Assembly: GCF_905233635.1 (NCBI RefSeq)
Contig: NZ_CAJODG010000038.1
Coordinates: forward strand, 25,244-37,808
Origin: Selenomonas sp. AE3005
GTDB lineage: Bacteria > Bacillota > Negativicutes > Selenomonadales > Selenomonadaceae
Direction: 5' to 3'
Length of the DNA: 12,565 nucleotides
This document shows, piece after piece, positions 1-6,111 of the stretch. The notes under the pieces are model-generated. The model was not told the DNA's origin and did not search any database. It saw only the letters and a list, made by a program, of their open reading frames with translations. Both the position numbers and the translations under genes were made by a program. How positions within the stretch are numbered: position 1 is the first letter of the stretch; every line of letters starts with the position of its first letter.

Positions 1-161
1 ATCCTTGTTCCCTGCCTCACGGCAGGACTTTCGTTTGCATCTATCGGCCGAGCAAGCCGGAAGGCATCCGCTGACCACGAAGTCATGTTCTACTGACTCC
101 TCCTCGACAACCTTCTCCTCGTCTTCTTGAAAGCATTCGCTCCGCTTGCAAGAACTTGCGC
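1..161 (-). ncRNA. glmS self-cleaving ribozyme (partial, runs off the left edge)
   Basis: Read on the minus strand, this matches the glmS ribozyme core. The cleavage site is CTA^GCGC, between 162 and 161. A P1-type helix follows (TTCTTG paired with CAAGAA). Next come the conserved GACGAGG element, AAGGTT..TCGA and GCGGATGCC, where AAGG and CCTT pair as the core helix requires. The ACGAAAGTCCTGCC hairpin region is last. In Firmicutes this RNA lies in the 5' UTR of glmS (glucosamine-6-phosphate synthase). It uses glucosamine-6-phosphate as cofactor to cut its own message, giving feedback control. Only the 3'-most part is missing, and the glmS coding sequence would start beyond position 1. Assignment is from remembered consensus, not a covariance-model search, but several separate conserved blocks occur in the right order. 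Confidence 0.92.
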
Positions 162-253
162 TAGAACTTACGTCCTTTTAGTACACCAGAACAACAGGAT
201 TATTCTCTCTGGATTTCTTCTTACTTTGTGCCTTTCTTAACAAGCACTCGTAC

Positions 254-282
254 ATTGTAACCGATGGAAGGCAATAAGTCAA
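254..282 (-). promoter_or_regulatory. Promoter of the glmS leader
   Basis: On the minus strand, TTGACT (277-282) and TACAAT (254-259) are separated by exactly 17 bases, a near-consensus sigma-70/sigma-A promoter. Transcription would start near 247, about 85 bases before the ribozyme cleavage site. It lies just downstream of the tRNA terminator, so glmS is probably transcribed independently of the tRNA. Confidence 0.8.
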
Positions 283-297
283 TACACGAAAATATAC

Positions 298-326
298 AAA
301 AAAGCGATAGCCCGAAAGCTATCGCT
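298..326 (-). terminator. Intrinsic terminator of tRNA-Leu
   Basis: On the minus strand a perfect 9-bp stem AGCGATAGC/GCTATCGCT (318-326 with 303-311) closes a 6-base loop and runs into a six-T tract (298-303). It sits 12 bases past the tRNA 3' end and upstream of the glmS promoter. Confidence 0.9.
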
Positions 327-337
327 CTATCTTCATT

Positions 338-422
338 TGGTGCGGATGAAGGGGGTCGAACCCATACGCCTTGCGGCACTGGATCCTAAATCCAGCGCGT
401 CTGCCAGTTCCGCCACATCCGC
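338..422 (-). tRNA. tRNA-Leu (anticodon UAG)
   Basis: The acceptor arms GCGGATG (416-422) and CATCCGC (342-348) pair perfectly. The anticodon stem is CTGGA/TCCAG around the loop TTTAGGA, giving anticodon TAG, which reads CUN leucine codons. A long variable arm (GCCGCAAGGC) marks it as a class II tRNA of the leucine type. The TTCGACC T-loop is present. The CCA end is encoded (338-340 plus discriminator A at 341). One T-stem pair (350 with 364) is mismatched, which is tolerable. The gene lies between its own promoter (436-464) and terminator (298-326). Confidence 0.97.
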
Positions 423-435
423 GAAAACACCAATT

Positions 436-464
436 AGTATATCAATGCAGCGCTATTTTGTCAA
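436..464 (-). promoter_or_regulatory. Promoter of tRNA-Leu
   Basis: On the minus strand, consensus TTGACA (459-464) and TATACT (436-441) are spaced by 17 bases. The -10 box ends 13 bases before the mature tRNA 5' end. The -35 box begins only four bases beyond the stop codon of the binding-protein gene, so the tRNA is tightly packed behind the transporter operon. Confidence 0.85.
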
Positions 465-467
465 GAT

Positions 468-2018
468 TCACTCCACGTCCAAATCAGCTGTCACCTGGTA
501 ATAGTCACAGGCATGGGAGGTGTAGTTCTTGACATTGGCCTTGGAAATCATGCTCATTTTGAGGAAGGAACAGAATACAAAGGCGTGGTCGTCAAGGACC
601 GTCTGCTGCATGGCCAGAGCCAGTTCGGCACGTTTGGCCTGGTCAAATTCACGGCTCAGCTGCGTTTCCAGCGCGTCAAGTTTGGCACTATGATATTTGC
701 CCTGATTCTTGGTCGCTGTACCGACAGCGAATACCGTGAACCAGTATTCGGGGTCACCGGTAGGTGCCTGCACATTGGCCATGGCGTAAACGTCCCAGGC
801 CTTGGCGTCTTTCACCACCTGATTGTTGTCAGCCGTATTGTTTACCTCTACCTGCATACCGATATCTTTCAGCGTCGCCTGCGCAGATTCTGCCAACAGC
901 GGCAATTCCTGACGGCTGGGATAAGTCAGCCATTTAATGACGAGTTTTTTGCCGTTCTTTTCGCGGATGCCATCGCCATCGGTATCCACCCAGCCGGCAG
1001 CCTCCAGCACTTTCTTTGCTCCTTCGGGGTCAAACTTTTCCGCCTTCACCTTGTCGCCGCCAAAGGCCGGGCCGACCGGGAATACACCGTTAGCCGTGAA
1101 GCCATTGCCATCCAGGAGTTTCGTAACAAAGTTTTCCTTGTCAATGCCCATGGAAATTGCCTGCCGCACAGCCGGGTCAGCGCAGGGCGAATCCGGGTCA
1201 AAATTCATCTTGCCAAAGAAACAACGGGAAGTGGAAATCTGGGAAATGTTGTATTTGTCATTTCTAAAGAGCGGATAGCTTTCGTAAGCCATGCCATAGG
1301 CGGCCTGCACCTCACCAGACTGCAGGGCATTGGAAAGCGTATTGCCATCAGTAATGGTACGTATAGTGATTTTATCAAGTTTCGGCGTACCGCCCCAATA
1401 CTTGTCATTTTTCTTCAGTGTCAGATGGTCGTCCGTTTTTATATCTACGGCAATGTAAGGGCCAGTCCCGGCAACAATGCCCTTGTCAAATCCGGCCTCC
1501 ACATCGATTATGCAGCCATATGGGTCACCTAAGTAATTGAGCAGCGCCGGTTTCGGCTCTTTGGTTTTGATGATAAGTTCCTGACCGTTGGCCTCCATGG
1601 AAGCAATCTTTAAATCCTGAGCGGCTCGCTTATTGTTCTCTAGTAAATGCTCAAAGCATTGTTTCACCGCCGCTGCATCCAGCTTGCGGCCACTGGAAAA
1701 CGTCACATTGTCCCGCAGGGTAAACTTCCAGGTGAGTTCATCTACGTTTTCCCATTTGGTTGCCAGCCAAGGCTGAATCTCCATGTTATCGGAGTATTTT
1801 ATGAGCGTCTCACCTATGCCGTAACGGATACAAGCCCAACCGGCATAGGCGTTATGCGGATTTACGTCTGATTCTTCATTAGAGCTGTTAAAGGTGGTAT
1901 CACCGATAGTGAGCACCTTGCCCCCGTTTGTAGCGGCCTTGTCACTGCCGCAGCCGGCCATTACACCGGCACTCAGGCAAAGCCCCAGTGCCACGGCCAA
2001 AAGTTTTTTCCATTTCAT
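468..2018 (-). CDS. Nickel/peptide-type ABC transporter substrate-binding lipoprotein
   Basis: This 516-residue protein is an extracellular solute-binding protein of family 5 (NikA/DppA/OppA type). It captures substrate outside the inner membrane and delivers it to the two permeases encoded upstream. Residues 1-22 form a lipoprotein signal (MKWKK, hydrophobic core, VMAG) before the lipidated Cys23. Family features include RYGIGETLIKY (66-75), PWLA..W (83-89), the LRDNVTFSSG block (101-110), GTGPY (184-188), DPAVRQA (281-287), the GWVDTDGDGIRE stretch (342-353) and TGDPEYW (420-426). The ATG is supported by GGAAGGAG 9-10 bases upstream. The mature protein has seven further cysteines (63, 121, 169, 266, 279, 483, 504), unusual for an exported protein. 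It is the last gene of the operon. The small NikD/NikE-like ATPases hint at a metal or metal chelate, but the substrate cannot be read from sequence; a peptide is possible. Confidence 0.88.
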   Translation of the reverse strand: MKWKKLLAVALGLCLSAGVMAGCGSDKAATNGGKVLTIGDTTFNSSNEESDVNPHNAYAGWACIRYGIGETLIKYSDNMEIQPWLATKWENVDELTWKFTLRDNVTFSSGRKLDAAAVKQCFEHLLENNKRAAQDLKIASMEANGQELIIKTKEPKPALLNYLGDPYGCIIDVEAGFDKGIVAGTGPYIAVDIKTDDHLTLKKNDKYWGGTPKLDKITIRTITDGNTLSNALQSGEVQAAYGMAYESYPLFRNDKYNISQISTSRCFFGKMNFDPDSPCADPAVRQAISMGIDKENFVTKLLDGNGFTANGVFPVGPAFGGDKVKAEKFDPEGAKKVLEAAGWVDTDGDGIREKNGKKLVIKWLTYPSRQELPLLAESAQATLKDIGMQVEVNNTADNNQVVKDAKAWDVYAMANVQAPTGDPEYWFTVFAVGTATKNQGKYHSAKLDALETQLSREFDQAKRAELALAMQQTVLDDHAFVFCSFLKMSMISKANVKNYTSHACDYYQVTADLDVE

Positions 2019-2069
2019 TTGCTGAAATCTCCTTCCTGTTTACATAATATATCATACCTCGTTGCCGAC

Positions 2070-2831
2070 TTATACCAAAACGCTGTCAATCAGTTTTTGG
2101 GTATAAGCCTGCTGAGGATTGTTAATCACTTCATCCGGCGTGCCTTCCTCTACCATTCTGCCGTTTTGCATCACAATGACCCGGTCGCAAAAATCCTGTA
2201 CCAGCGCGATATCGTGACAGATAAAAAGATAGGCAATGCCCCGGTCTTCCTGCAAGCGGTTCAACAGGGATAAAACCTCAGCCTGCACCGTTACATCCAG
2301 CGCCGAAGTAGCTTCATCAAGGATGACAAGTTGCGGCTCTATCGCCAGCGCTCTGGCAATAGCCGCACGCTGGCACTGGCCGCCGCTGACCTCATGCGGA
2401 TAACGCCGGGCAAACTCTTCTCCCAGCTCGCACATGGCCAACAGTTTTTGAGTTATCGCTGCGGCCTGTGCCCTGCTCCGTCCATGGTTAATAAGGCTTT
2501 CGCTGATACCGTCCCCTAGTGTACATCTGGGGTCAAAGCTGTCTACGGGATTTTGAAACACCATCTGCATTTTCCCGTAGGCGTTTTTAAGCTGCTTTCC
2601 TTGGGAGCGTGTTATCTCCTCACCATCGAGAATTATCCGTCCGGCTGTAGCGTCTATCAGTCGGGCAATCATGCGCGCCACCGTTGTCTTGCCGCTGCCG
2701 CTTTCGCCAATGATGGCCAGCTTTTCCCCTTTTTGCAGGGAAAAACTCACATCATCGACCGCCACAATGTCCGGCCTGTCTTTTTGCGGAAAAACTTTTT
2801 TAAGATACGCAACTTGCAACAGCTTGTCCAT
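2070..2831 (-). CDS. ABC transporter ATP-binding protein, NikE/DppF type
   Basis: This 253-residue cytoplasmic ATPase is one of two that power the importer. Visible motifs are Walker A GESGSGKT (42-49), Q-loop Gln93, ABC signature VSGGQCQR (148-155), Walker B LVILDEAT with Glu173 (168-175), the D-loop SALD, and H-loop His206. All catalytic residues are intact. It ends soon after the NPQQAYTQKLI motif that opens the C-terminal tail of oligopeptide ATPases. It is therefore short like NikE rather than about 320 residues like DppF. Its ATG lies inside the upstream ATPase gene (32-bp overlap), with GAGGAGG some distance before it, so translation is probably coupled. The symbol is withheld because substrate specificity is not proven. 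Confidence 0.9.
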   Translation of the reverse strand: MDKLLQVAYLKKVFPQKDRPDIVAVDDVSFSLQKGEKLAIIGESGSGKTTVARMIARLIDATAGRIILDGEEITRSQGKQLKNAYGKMQMVFQNPVDSFDPRCTLGDGISESLINHGRSRAQAAAITQKLLAMCELGEEFARRYPHEVSGGQCQRAAIARALAIEPQLVILDEATSALDVTVQAEVLSLLNRLQEDRGIAYLFICHDIALVQDFCDRVIVMQNGRMVEEGTPDEVINNPQQAYTQKLIDSVLV

Positions 2832-3621
2832 ATCCTGCTGCTGACCTCCTCAGTTTCGGCACGGCTGCCAAAAGTTTCTGTGTATAAGCCGACTGCGGAT
2901 TTGCCAATATATCCTTAGCCGGGCCGTATTCCTGCATTTTCCCCTGCTGTAATACCAGCATCGTATCGGCCATAGCCCGGATAACACCGATATTATGCGT
3001 GACCAAAATAATGGCCGTCCCAAAGAGCTCGCGCGCCAATAGCATTTCGGCAATGACCTGTTTTTGTACCGTCACATCAAGGGCGGACGTCGGCTCGTCC
3101 GCCAGCAGGATTTTAGGCTTTAACAGCATGGCTGCGGCCACCCCCACACGCTGCTGCATACCGCCGGAGAGTTCAAAGGGATAGCTCTGCCAAATGCGCT
3201 GCGGTTCCGTGAAACCAAATTTAGTAAACAGCTCACATGTTTCCTGCTCCACCAGCCGGGCGTTATCATATCCATGTGCCGCCATCATTTCCTTTATCTG
3301 TGTGCCCACAGTACGAATGGGACAAAAACTGTTGCCGGCCTGCTGAAAAATCATGCCGATTTCCGCGCCACAGATTTTCTGCCTTTGCTGTTCGCTGATA
3401 TCCGGCAGGTCCAGACCGCGATAGTAAATGTCGCCCCGTGTCACCAGGCCGTCACGTCCCAGCATGCCCAAAGCGGCTTTCAGCAGTGTTGACTTGCCGC
3501 TGCCGCTCTCCCCCACAATGCCCAGGATTTCGCCGGCCTGCAGGGTAAAACTTATATCCTGAACAGTCAGCACGCCATTGTAGCTGATGTCCACATGTTC
3601 ATAACGGATTATTTCTGTCAT
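2800..3621 (-). CDS. ABC transporter ATP-binding protein, NikD/DppD type
   Basis: This 273-residue cytoplasmic ATPase is the partner of the ATPase encoded next. It shows Walker A GESGSGKS (37-44), a Q-loop at Gln93-Gln94, the signature LSGGMQQR (151-158), Walker B ILLADEP (171-177) followed by TSALDVT, and H-loop His209. It carries only the beginning of the oligopeptide-ATPase tail (NPQSAYTQKLLAAVP, 241-255), then a short tail, as in NikD. The ATG follows the permease stop codon by two bases. Its ribosome binding site (AGGAGAT) is formed by the last codons of that permease gene, so the genes are translationally linked. Two distinct ATPases per transporter is the normal arrangement for the Dpp/Opp/Nik family. 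Confidence 0.9.
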   Translation of the reverse strand: MTEIIRYEHVDISYNGVLTVQDISFTLQAGEILGIVGESGSGKSTLLKAALGMLGRDGLVTRGDIYYRGLDLPDISEQQRQKICGAEIGMIFQQAGNSFCPIRTVGTQIKEMMAAHGYDNARLVEQETCELFTKFGFTEPQRIWQSYPFELSGGMQQRVGVAAAMLLKPKILLADEPTSALDVTVQKQVIAEMLLARELFGTAIILVTHNIGVIRAMADTMLVLQQGKMQEYGPAKDILANPQSAYTQKLLAAVPKLRRSAAGYGQAVASCVS

Positions 3622-3623
3622 TT

Positions 3624-4481
3624 CTATCTCCTATTTTTCGGGTCAAGATAATCCCTGACCGTATCACCCAACAGATTAAAAATCATTACGGAAATAAAGA
3701 TAGCAAAACCGGGTGCCAGCGTCACCCACGGCTGTGTAGGCAGCAGATTTCTGGTATCGCTCATCATGCTCCCCCACTCAGGAACGGGCGGCTTGGCCCC
3801 CAGACCTAAAAACGACAGGCCGGCCAGTTCCATCATCATCGTGCCGATGTCCAGCATAGCCGTGACCAGAATAGGGCCGGCAATATTGGGAATAACATGT
3901 TTGCGTATCAGTTTAAAACTGCTGCTGCCGGCCATGCGCGCTGCCTGCATATAAACTGCTGACTGCTGGGCCAATGTCTGGCTGCGGGCTAATCTGGCAT
4001 ACTTGGGCCAGCTGATGGCCGCCAAGGCAAAGATGGCATTGTGGACACCGCCCCCCAGTACCGCTGCCACAGCCAGCGCAAAGACGAGTCCCGGGAAGGC
4101 CAAAAACATATCAGACAAACGCATCAGCACCGTATCCAGCCATTTCCCTGTCCAGGCACAGATAATGCCCACCAGGCTGCCGAAAATGGTAATAAAACTC
4201 ACCAGCAGCAAGGTCGCATAGATACTGGTTTTACTGCCGGCAATCACCCGGGACAGCATATCACGGCCATAACGGTCAGTCCCCAGCAGATGCTCTGCCG
4301 AGGGCGCCGCCTTGGTCATGCTCATATCCTGCATATAGGGGTCATAGGGGCATAGATAATCACTGAAAAATGCTGCCAATATCAGCAGCAATGCCAGACC
4401 TCCCCAAATATAAAGTTTCTTCTGTAAATGATTCTGCCGCACATTTTGCCGGCGCACCGTTGGTGCCATTGCCTGACTCAT
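3624..4481 (-). CDS. ABC transporter permease, NikC/DppC type
   Basis: This 285-residue inner-membrane permease is the second of two that form the translocation channel. It has an N-terminal membrane anchor (about 24-44), then the family motif HLLGTDRYGRD (64-74). Further hydrophobic segments lie near 86-110, 126-147, 148-160, 200-227 and 253-272. The cytoplasmic EAA-type coupling loop is AARMAGSSSFKLIRKHVIPN (180-199). The signature GLSFLGLGAKPP (221-232) is typical of the DppC/NikC group. The start overlaps the stop of the preceding permease gene as ATGA (4478-4481), a classical sign of translational coupling. Confidence 0.9.
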   Translation of the reverse strand: MSQAMAPTVRRQNVRQNHLQKKLYIWGGLALLLILAAFFSDYLCPYDPYMQDMSMTKAAPSAEHLLGTDRYGRDMLSRVIAGSKTSIYATLLLVSFITIFGSLVGIICAWTGKWLDTVLMRLSDMFLAFPGLVFALAVAAVLGGGVHNAIFALAAISWPKYARLARSQTLAQQSAVYMQAARMAGSSSFKLIRKHVIPNIAGPILVTAMLDIGTMMMELAGLSFLGLGAKPPVPEWGSMMSDTRNLLPTQPWVTLAPGFAIFISVMIFNLLGDTVRDYLDPKNRR

Positions 4482-5419
4482 TTGGCACTCCCTCCCAGCC
4501 GGATACGCGGGTCAAAATAATGATAAAGTAAATCCGCCGTCAGATTTACAAAGACATAGATAATGGCCATCCACATGACGTAAGCCTGAATGAGGGGATA
4601 GTCACGCATATTTATGGCGTCTACTGCCAGCTTGCCGACACCATCCCACATAAAGATACTCTCGATAATCGCCGTACCCCCCAGCAGGCTGCCGATGGAT
4701 AAAGCCAGCAATGTCATAATGGTCAGCATGGCCGCCTTCATGACATTCTTCCAGAGAATGACGCTCTCGCTCACGCCACGGGCTCTGGCCCCCTGCACGT
4801 ACTCTTTGTTAAGTTCCTCCAGCACAGCGCTTCGCACCTGCCGCAGATACTTGGCTGACATGGCAATGGCCAGTGTCAGCGTCGGCATGATAGCACTTTC
4901 GATATCCGTACCGCTGGCTATAACCGGCAAAATCCCCAGTTGTATCCCCAGGAATTCCATGAGCAGCATCGCCACAAAAAAATTAGGCATGGCATTGCCT
5001 AAAAAACTGCCAAAGCGCAGCAGTAAATCCACCAGCCGGTCATGACGCACCGCCGCTAAAATGCCGCAAGGCAGGGAGATAAGCACCGTGACCGCCACAG
5101 CTGAACCTGTCAGCAAAAGCGTGGCCGGCAGTTTGCGCATAAAGGCCGTAAGTACATCTTCCCCTGTCACATAACTTATGCCCATATTCCCCTGCAGCAT
5201 GGCCCCCAGCCAGTTAAGATACTGCTGAAAAAAAGGCAGATTCAGCCCCAGCGCTGCTTTCCGTTCATCAATGATTTCCTGAGCTGCCTCGACGCCCCTG
5301 TTGCTGTACATTTCCGTCACCGCATCGCTGCCGGCTAAATACATCAACAAAAAGGACAAAAATGTAATGCCAAACAAAATCGGTATCAACTGCAGAAATC
5401 GTCTTATCGCATAGTTCAT
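4478..5419 (-). CDS. ABC transporter permease, NikB/DppB type
   Basis: The chosen start is the ATG at 5417-5419, giving 313 residues. It has GGAGG ten bases upstream and yields the canonical family N-terminus MNYAIRRFLQLIPILFGIT. A longer open frame back to 5530 would add 37 residues, would pass through the upstream terminator, and lacks family similarity. The protein is an inner-membrane permease. A first membrane span lies near 8-30, followed by an external domain containing the RKAALGLNLPFFQQYLNWL stretch (53-71), typical of DppB/NikB. Further spans lie near 100-124, 138-165, 175-192, 230-255 and 279-298. The EAA coupling loop is YVQGARARGVSE (208-219), and the end is YFDPRIRLG, also typical. 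It is the first gene of the transporter operon. Confidence 0.9.
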   Translation of the reverse strand: MNYAIRRFLQLIPILFGITFLSFLLMYLAGSDAVTEMYSNRGVEAAQEIIDERKAALGLNLPFFQQYLNWLGAMLQGNMGISYVTGEDVLTAFMRKLPATLLLTGSAVAVTVLISLPCGILAAVRHDRLVDLLLRFGSFLGNAMPNFFVAMLLMEFLGIQLGILPVIASGTDIESAIMPTLTLAIAMSAKYLRQVRSAVLEELNKEYVQGARARGVSESVILWKNVMKAAMLTIMTLLALSIGSLLGGTAIIESIFMWDGVGKLAVDAINMRDYPLIQAYVMWMAIIYVFVNLTADLLYHYFDPRIRLGGSAK

Positions 5420-5442
5420 GCCAGCCTGGCCTCCAATAGGTT

Positions 5443-5483
5443 TATGATTTTTTATCATACATGATTTTCCCCCTGCCTGTAAG
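5443..5483 (-). promoter_or_regulatory. Candidate promoter and palindromic operator of the transporter operon
   Basis: On the minus strand, CTTACA (5478-5483, four of six consensus bases) and TATGAT (5454-5459, five of six) are spaced by 18 bases, between the mut-operon terminator and the first permease gene. The -10 box is shared by two overlapping palindromes. One is TATGAT-5-ATCATA (5443-5459); the other is ATCAT-2-ATGAT (5454-5465). A repressor bound there would block RNA polymerase. The half-site resembles part of the NikR half-site GTATGA, but the spacing does not match the E. coli NikR operator. The regulator is therefore unknown. The promoter call is weak and the palindromes are certain. 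Confidence 0.45.
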
Positions 5484-5497
5484 CCCCGTAGGGGGAT

Positions 5498-5539
5498 AAA
5501 AAAAGCAGGACCGTGAAAATCACTTCTCACAGTCCTGCT
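5498..5539 (-). terminator. Intrinsic terminator at the end of the mut operon
   Basis: On the minus strand a 13-bp stem (5527-5539 with 5504-5516, AGCAGGACTGTGA paired with TCACGGTCCTGCT, one G-U pair) encloses a 10-base loop. A seven-T tract follows (5498-5504). It starts four bases after the stop codon of the MsrA-like gene. It separates the mut operon from the transporter operon. Confidence 0.93.
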
Positions 5540-5543
5540 TACT

Positions 5544-6107
5544 TTAAAATTTTACATAGGCTTGCAGCCTGGCAAAGTCTATAAAGGTTTCAGTTTGCGG
5601 ATGTTTTGTCAGGTAATCCTGCTCGGCTGCCTCTGCCTCCTGAAAGTTTTGCAAAGGCCCGGCCAGGGCACACATTTTCCGCGCCAGTTTCGGATTGCTG
5701 TTCGGGTCATTTACCGTAAGACCTGCAGTCCCCACTACAGGCGGTTTGCCCCGATTGGCAATGAAGTTCAAATGCAGCTGCACCTGCGGTTCATCCTCCG
5801 GTGAAGAATAGAACACTCCAGCCCTGTACATTGTCCCCCTGGCCTTCCCCTGACCATCAGGTACATAAGGATTAACAACCGCAAACAGCATATCCAGCAG
5901 CTTTGATATATCCACTTTCTTGGGATTGTACGTAACTTCTACGCCCATATAGGCTTTGACCTGTCCGCTGGCTACGCTGGCAAAATCTGCCGGCTTTTCC
6001 CCATTGATATAGCCGGCACGCACCGCCGTAACTCCCGGTACATGATCAAATACAGCCTGCAGTTCGTGAAAATCACCGCCGGAAAAGTATATTTTCTTGG
6101 TATACAC
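5544..6107 (-). CDS. MsrA-fold protein lacking the catalytic cysteine (probable pseudoenzyme)
   Basis: The chosen start is GTG at 6105-6107 (187 residues), with AAGGGGTGA just upstream and the meaB stop codon four bases away. The open frame back to 6176 overlaps meaB and adds nothing family-like. The fold is peptide methionine sulfoxide reductase A: KIYFSGGDF (5-13) matches the MsrA start IYFAGGCFW, PGVTAVRAGYING (24-36) matches PGV..T..GYANG, and QGKARGTMYRAGVFY (86-100) matches QGNDRGTQYRSAIFY. The active site is gone. The catalytic Cys is Asp12 and the adjacent Trp is His14. The Glu of GHAE is Met54 and the Asp of NDRG is Ala89. Only the substrate-pocket tyrosines (Tyr33, Tyr94) remain. 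The single cysteine is Cys146, in the C-terminal region. A sulfoxide reductase function is therefore unlikely. Its place directly behind mutA-mutB-meaB suggests a role with the mutase, but no function is known to me. Confidence 0.82.
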   Translation of the reverse strand: MYTKKIYFSGGDFHELQAVFDHVPGVTAVRAGYINGEKPADFASVASGQVKAYMGVEVTYNPKKVDISKLLDMLFAVVNPYVPDGQGKARGTMYRAGVFYSSPEDEPQVQLHLNFIANRGKPPVVGTAGLTVNDPNSNPKLARKMCALAGPLQNFQEAEAAEQDYLTKHPQTETFIDFARLQAYVKF

Positions 6108-6111
6108 CAGT

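Noticed and set aside
513..1532. 339-codon open frame on the plus strand opposite the binding-protein gene
   Set aside because: An in-register antisense shadow of a well-supported lipoprotein gene, with no family signal of its own.
5420..5530. N-terminal extension of the first permease gene back to 5530
   Set aside because: It passes through the upstream terminator hairpin. The ATG at 5419 has a good ribosome binding site and gives the canonical family N-terminus.
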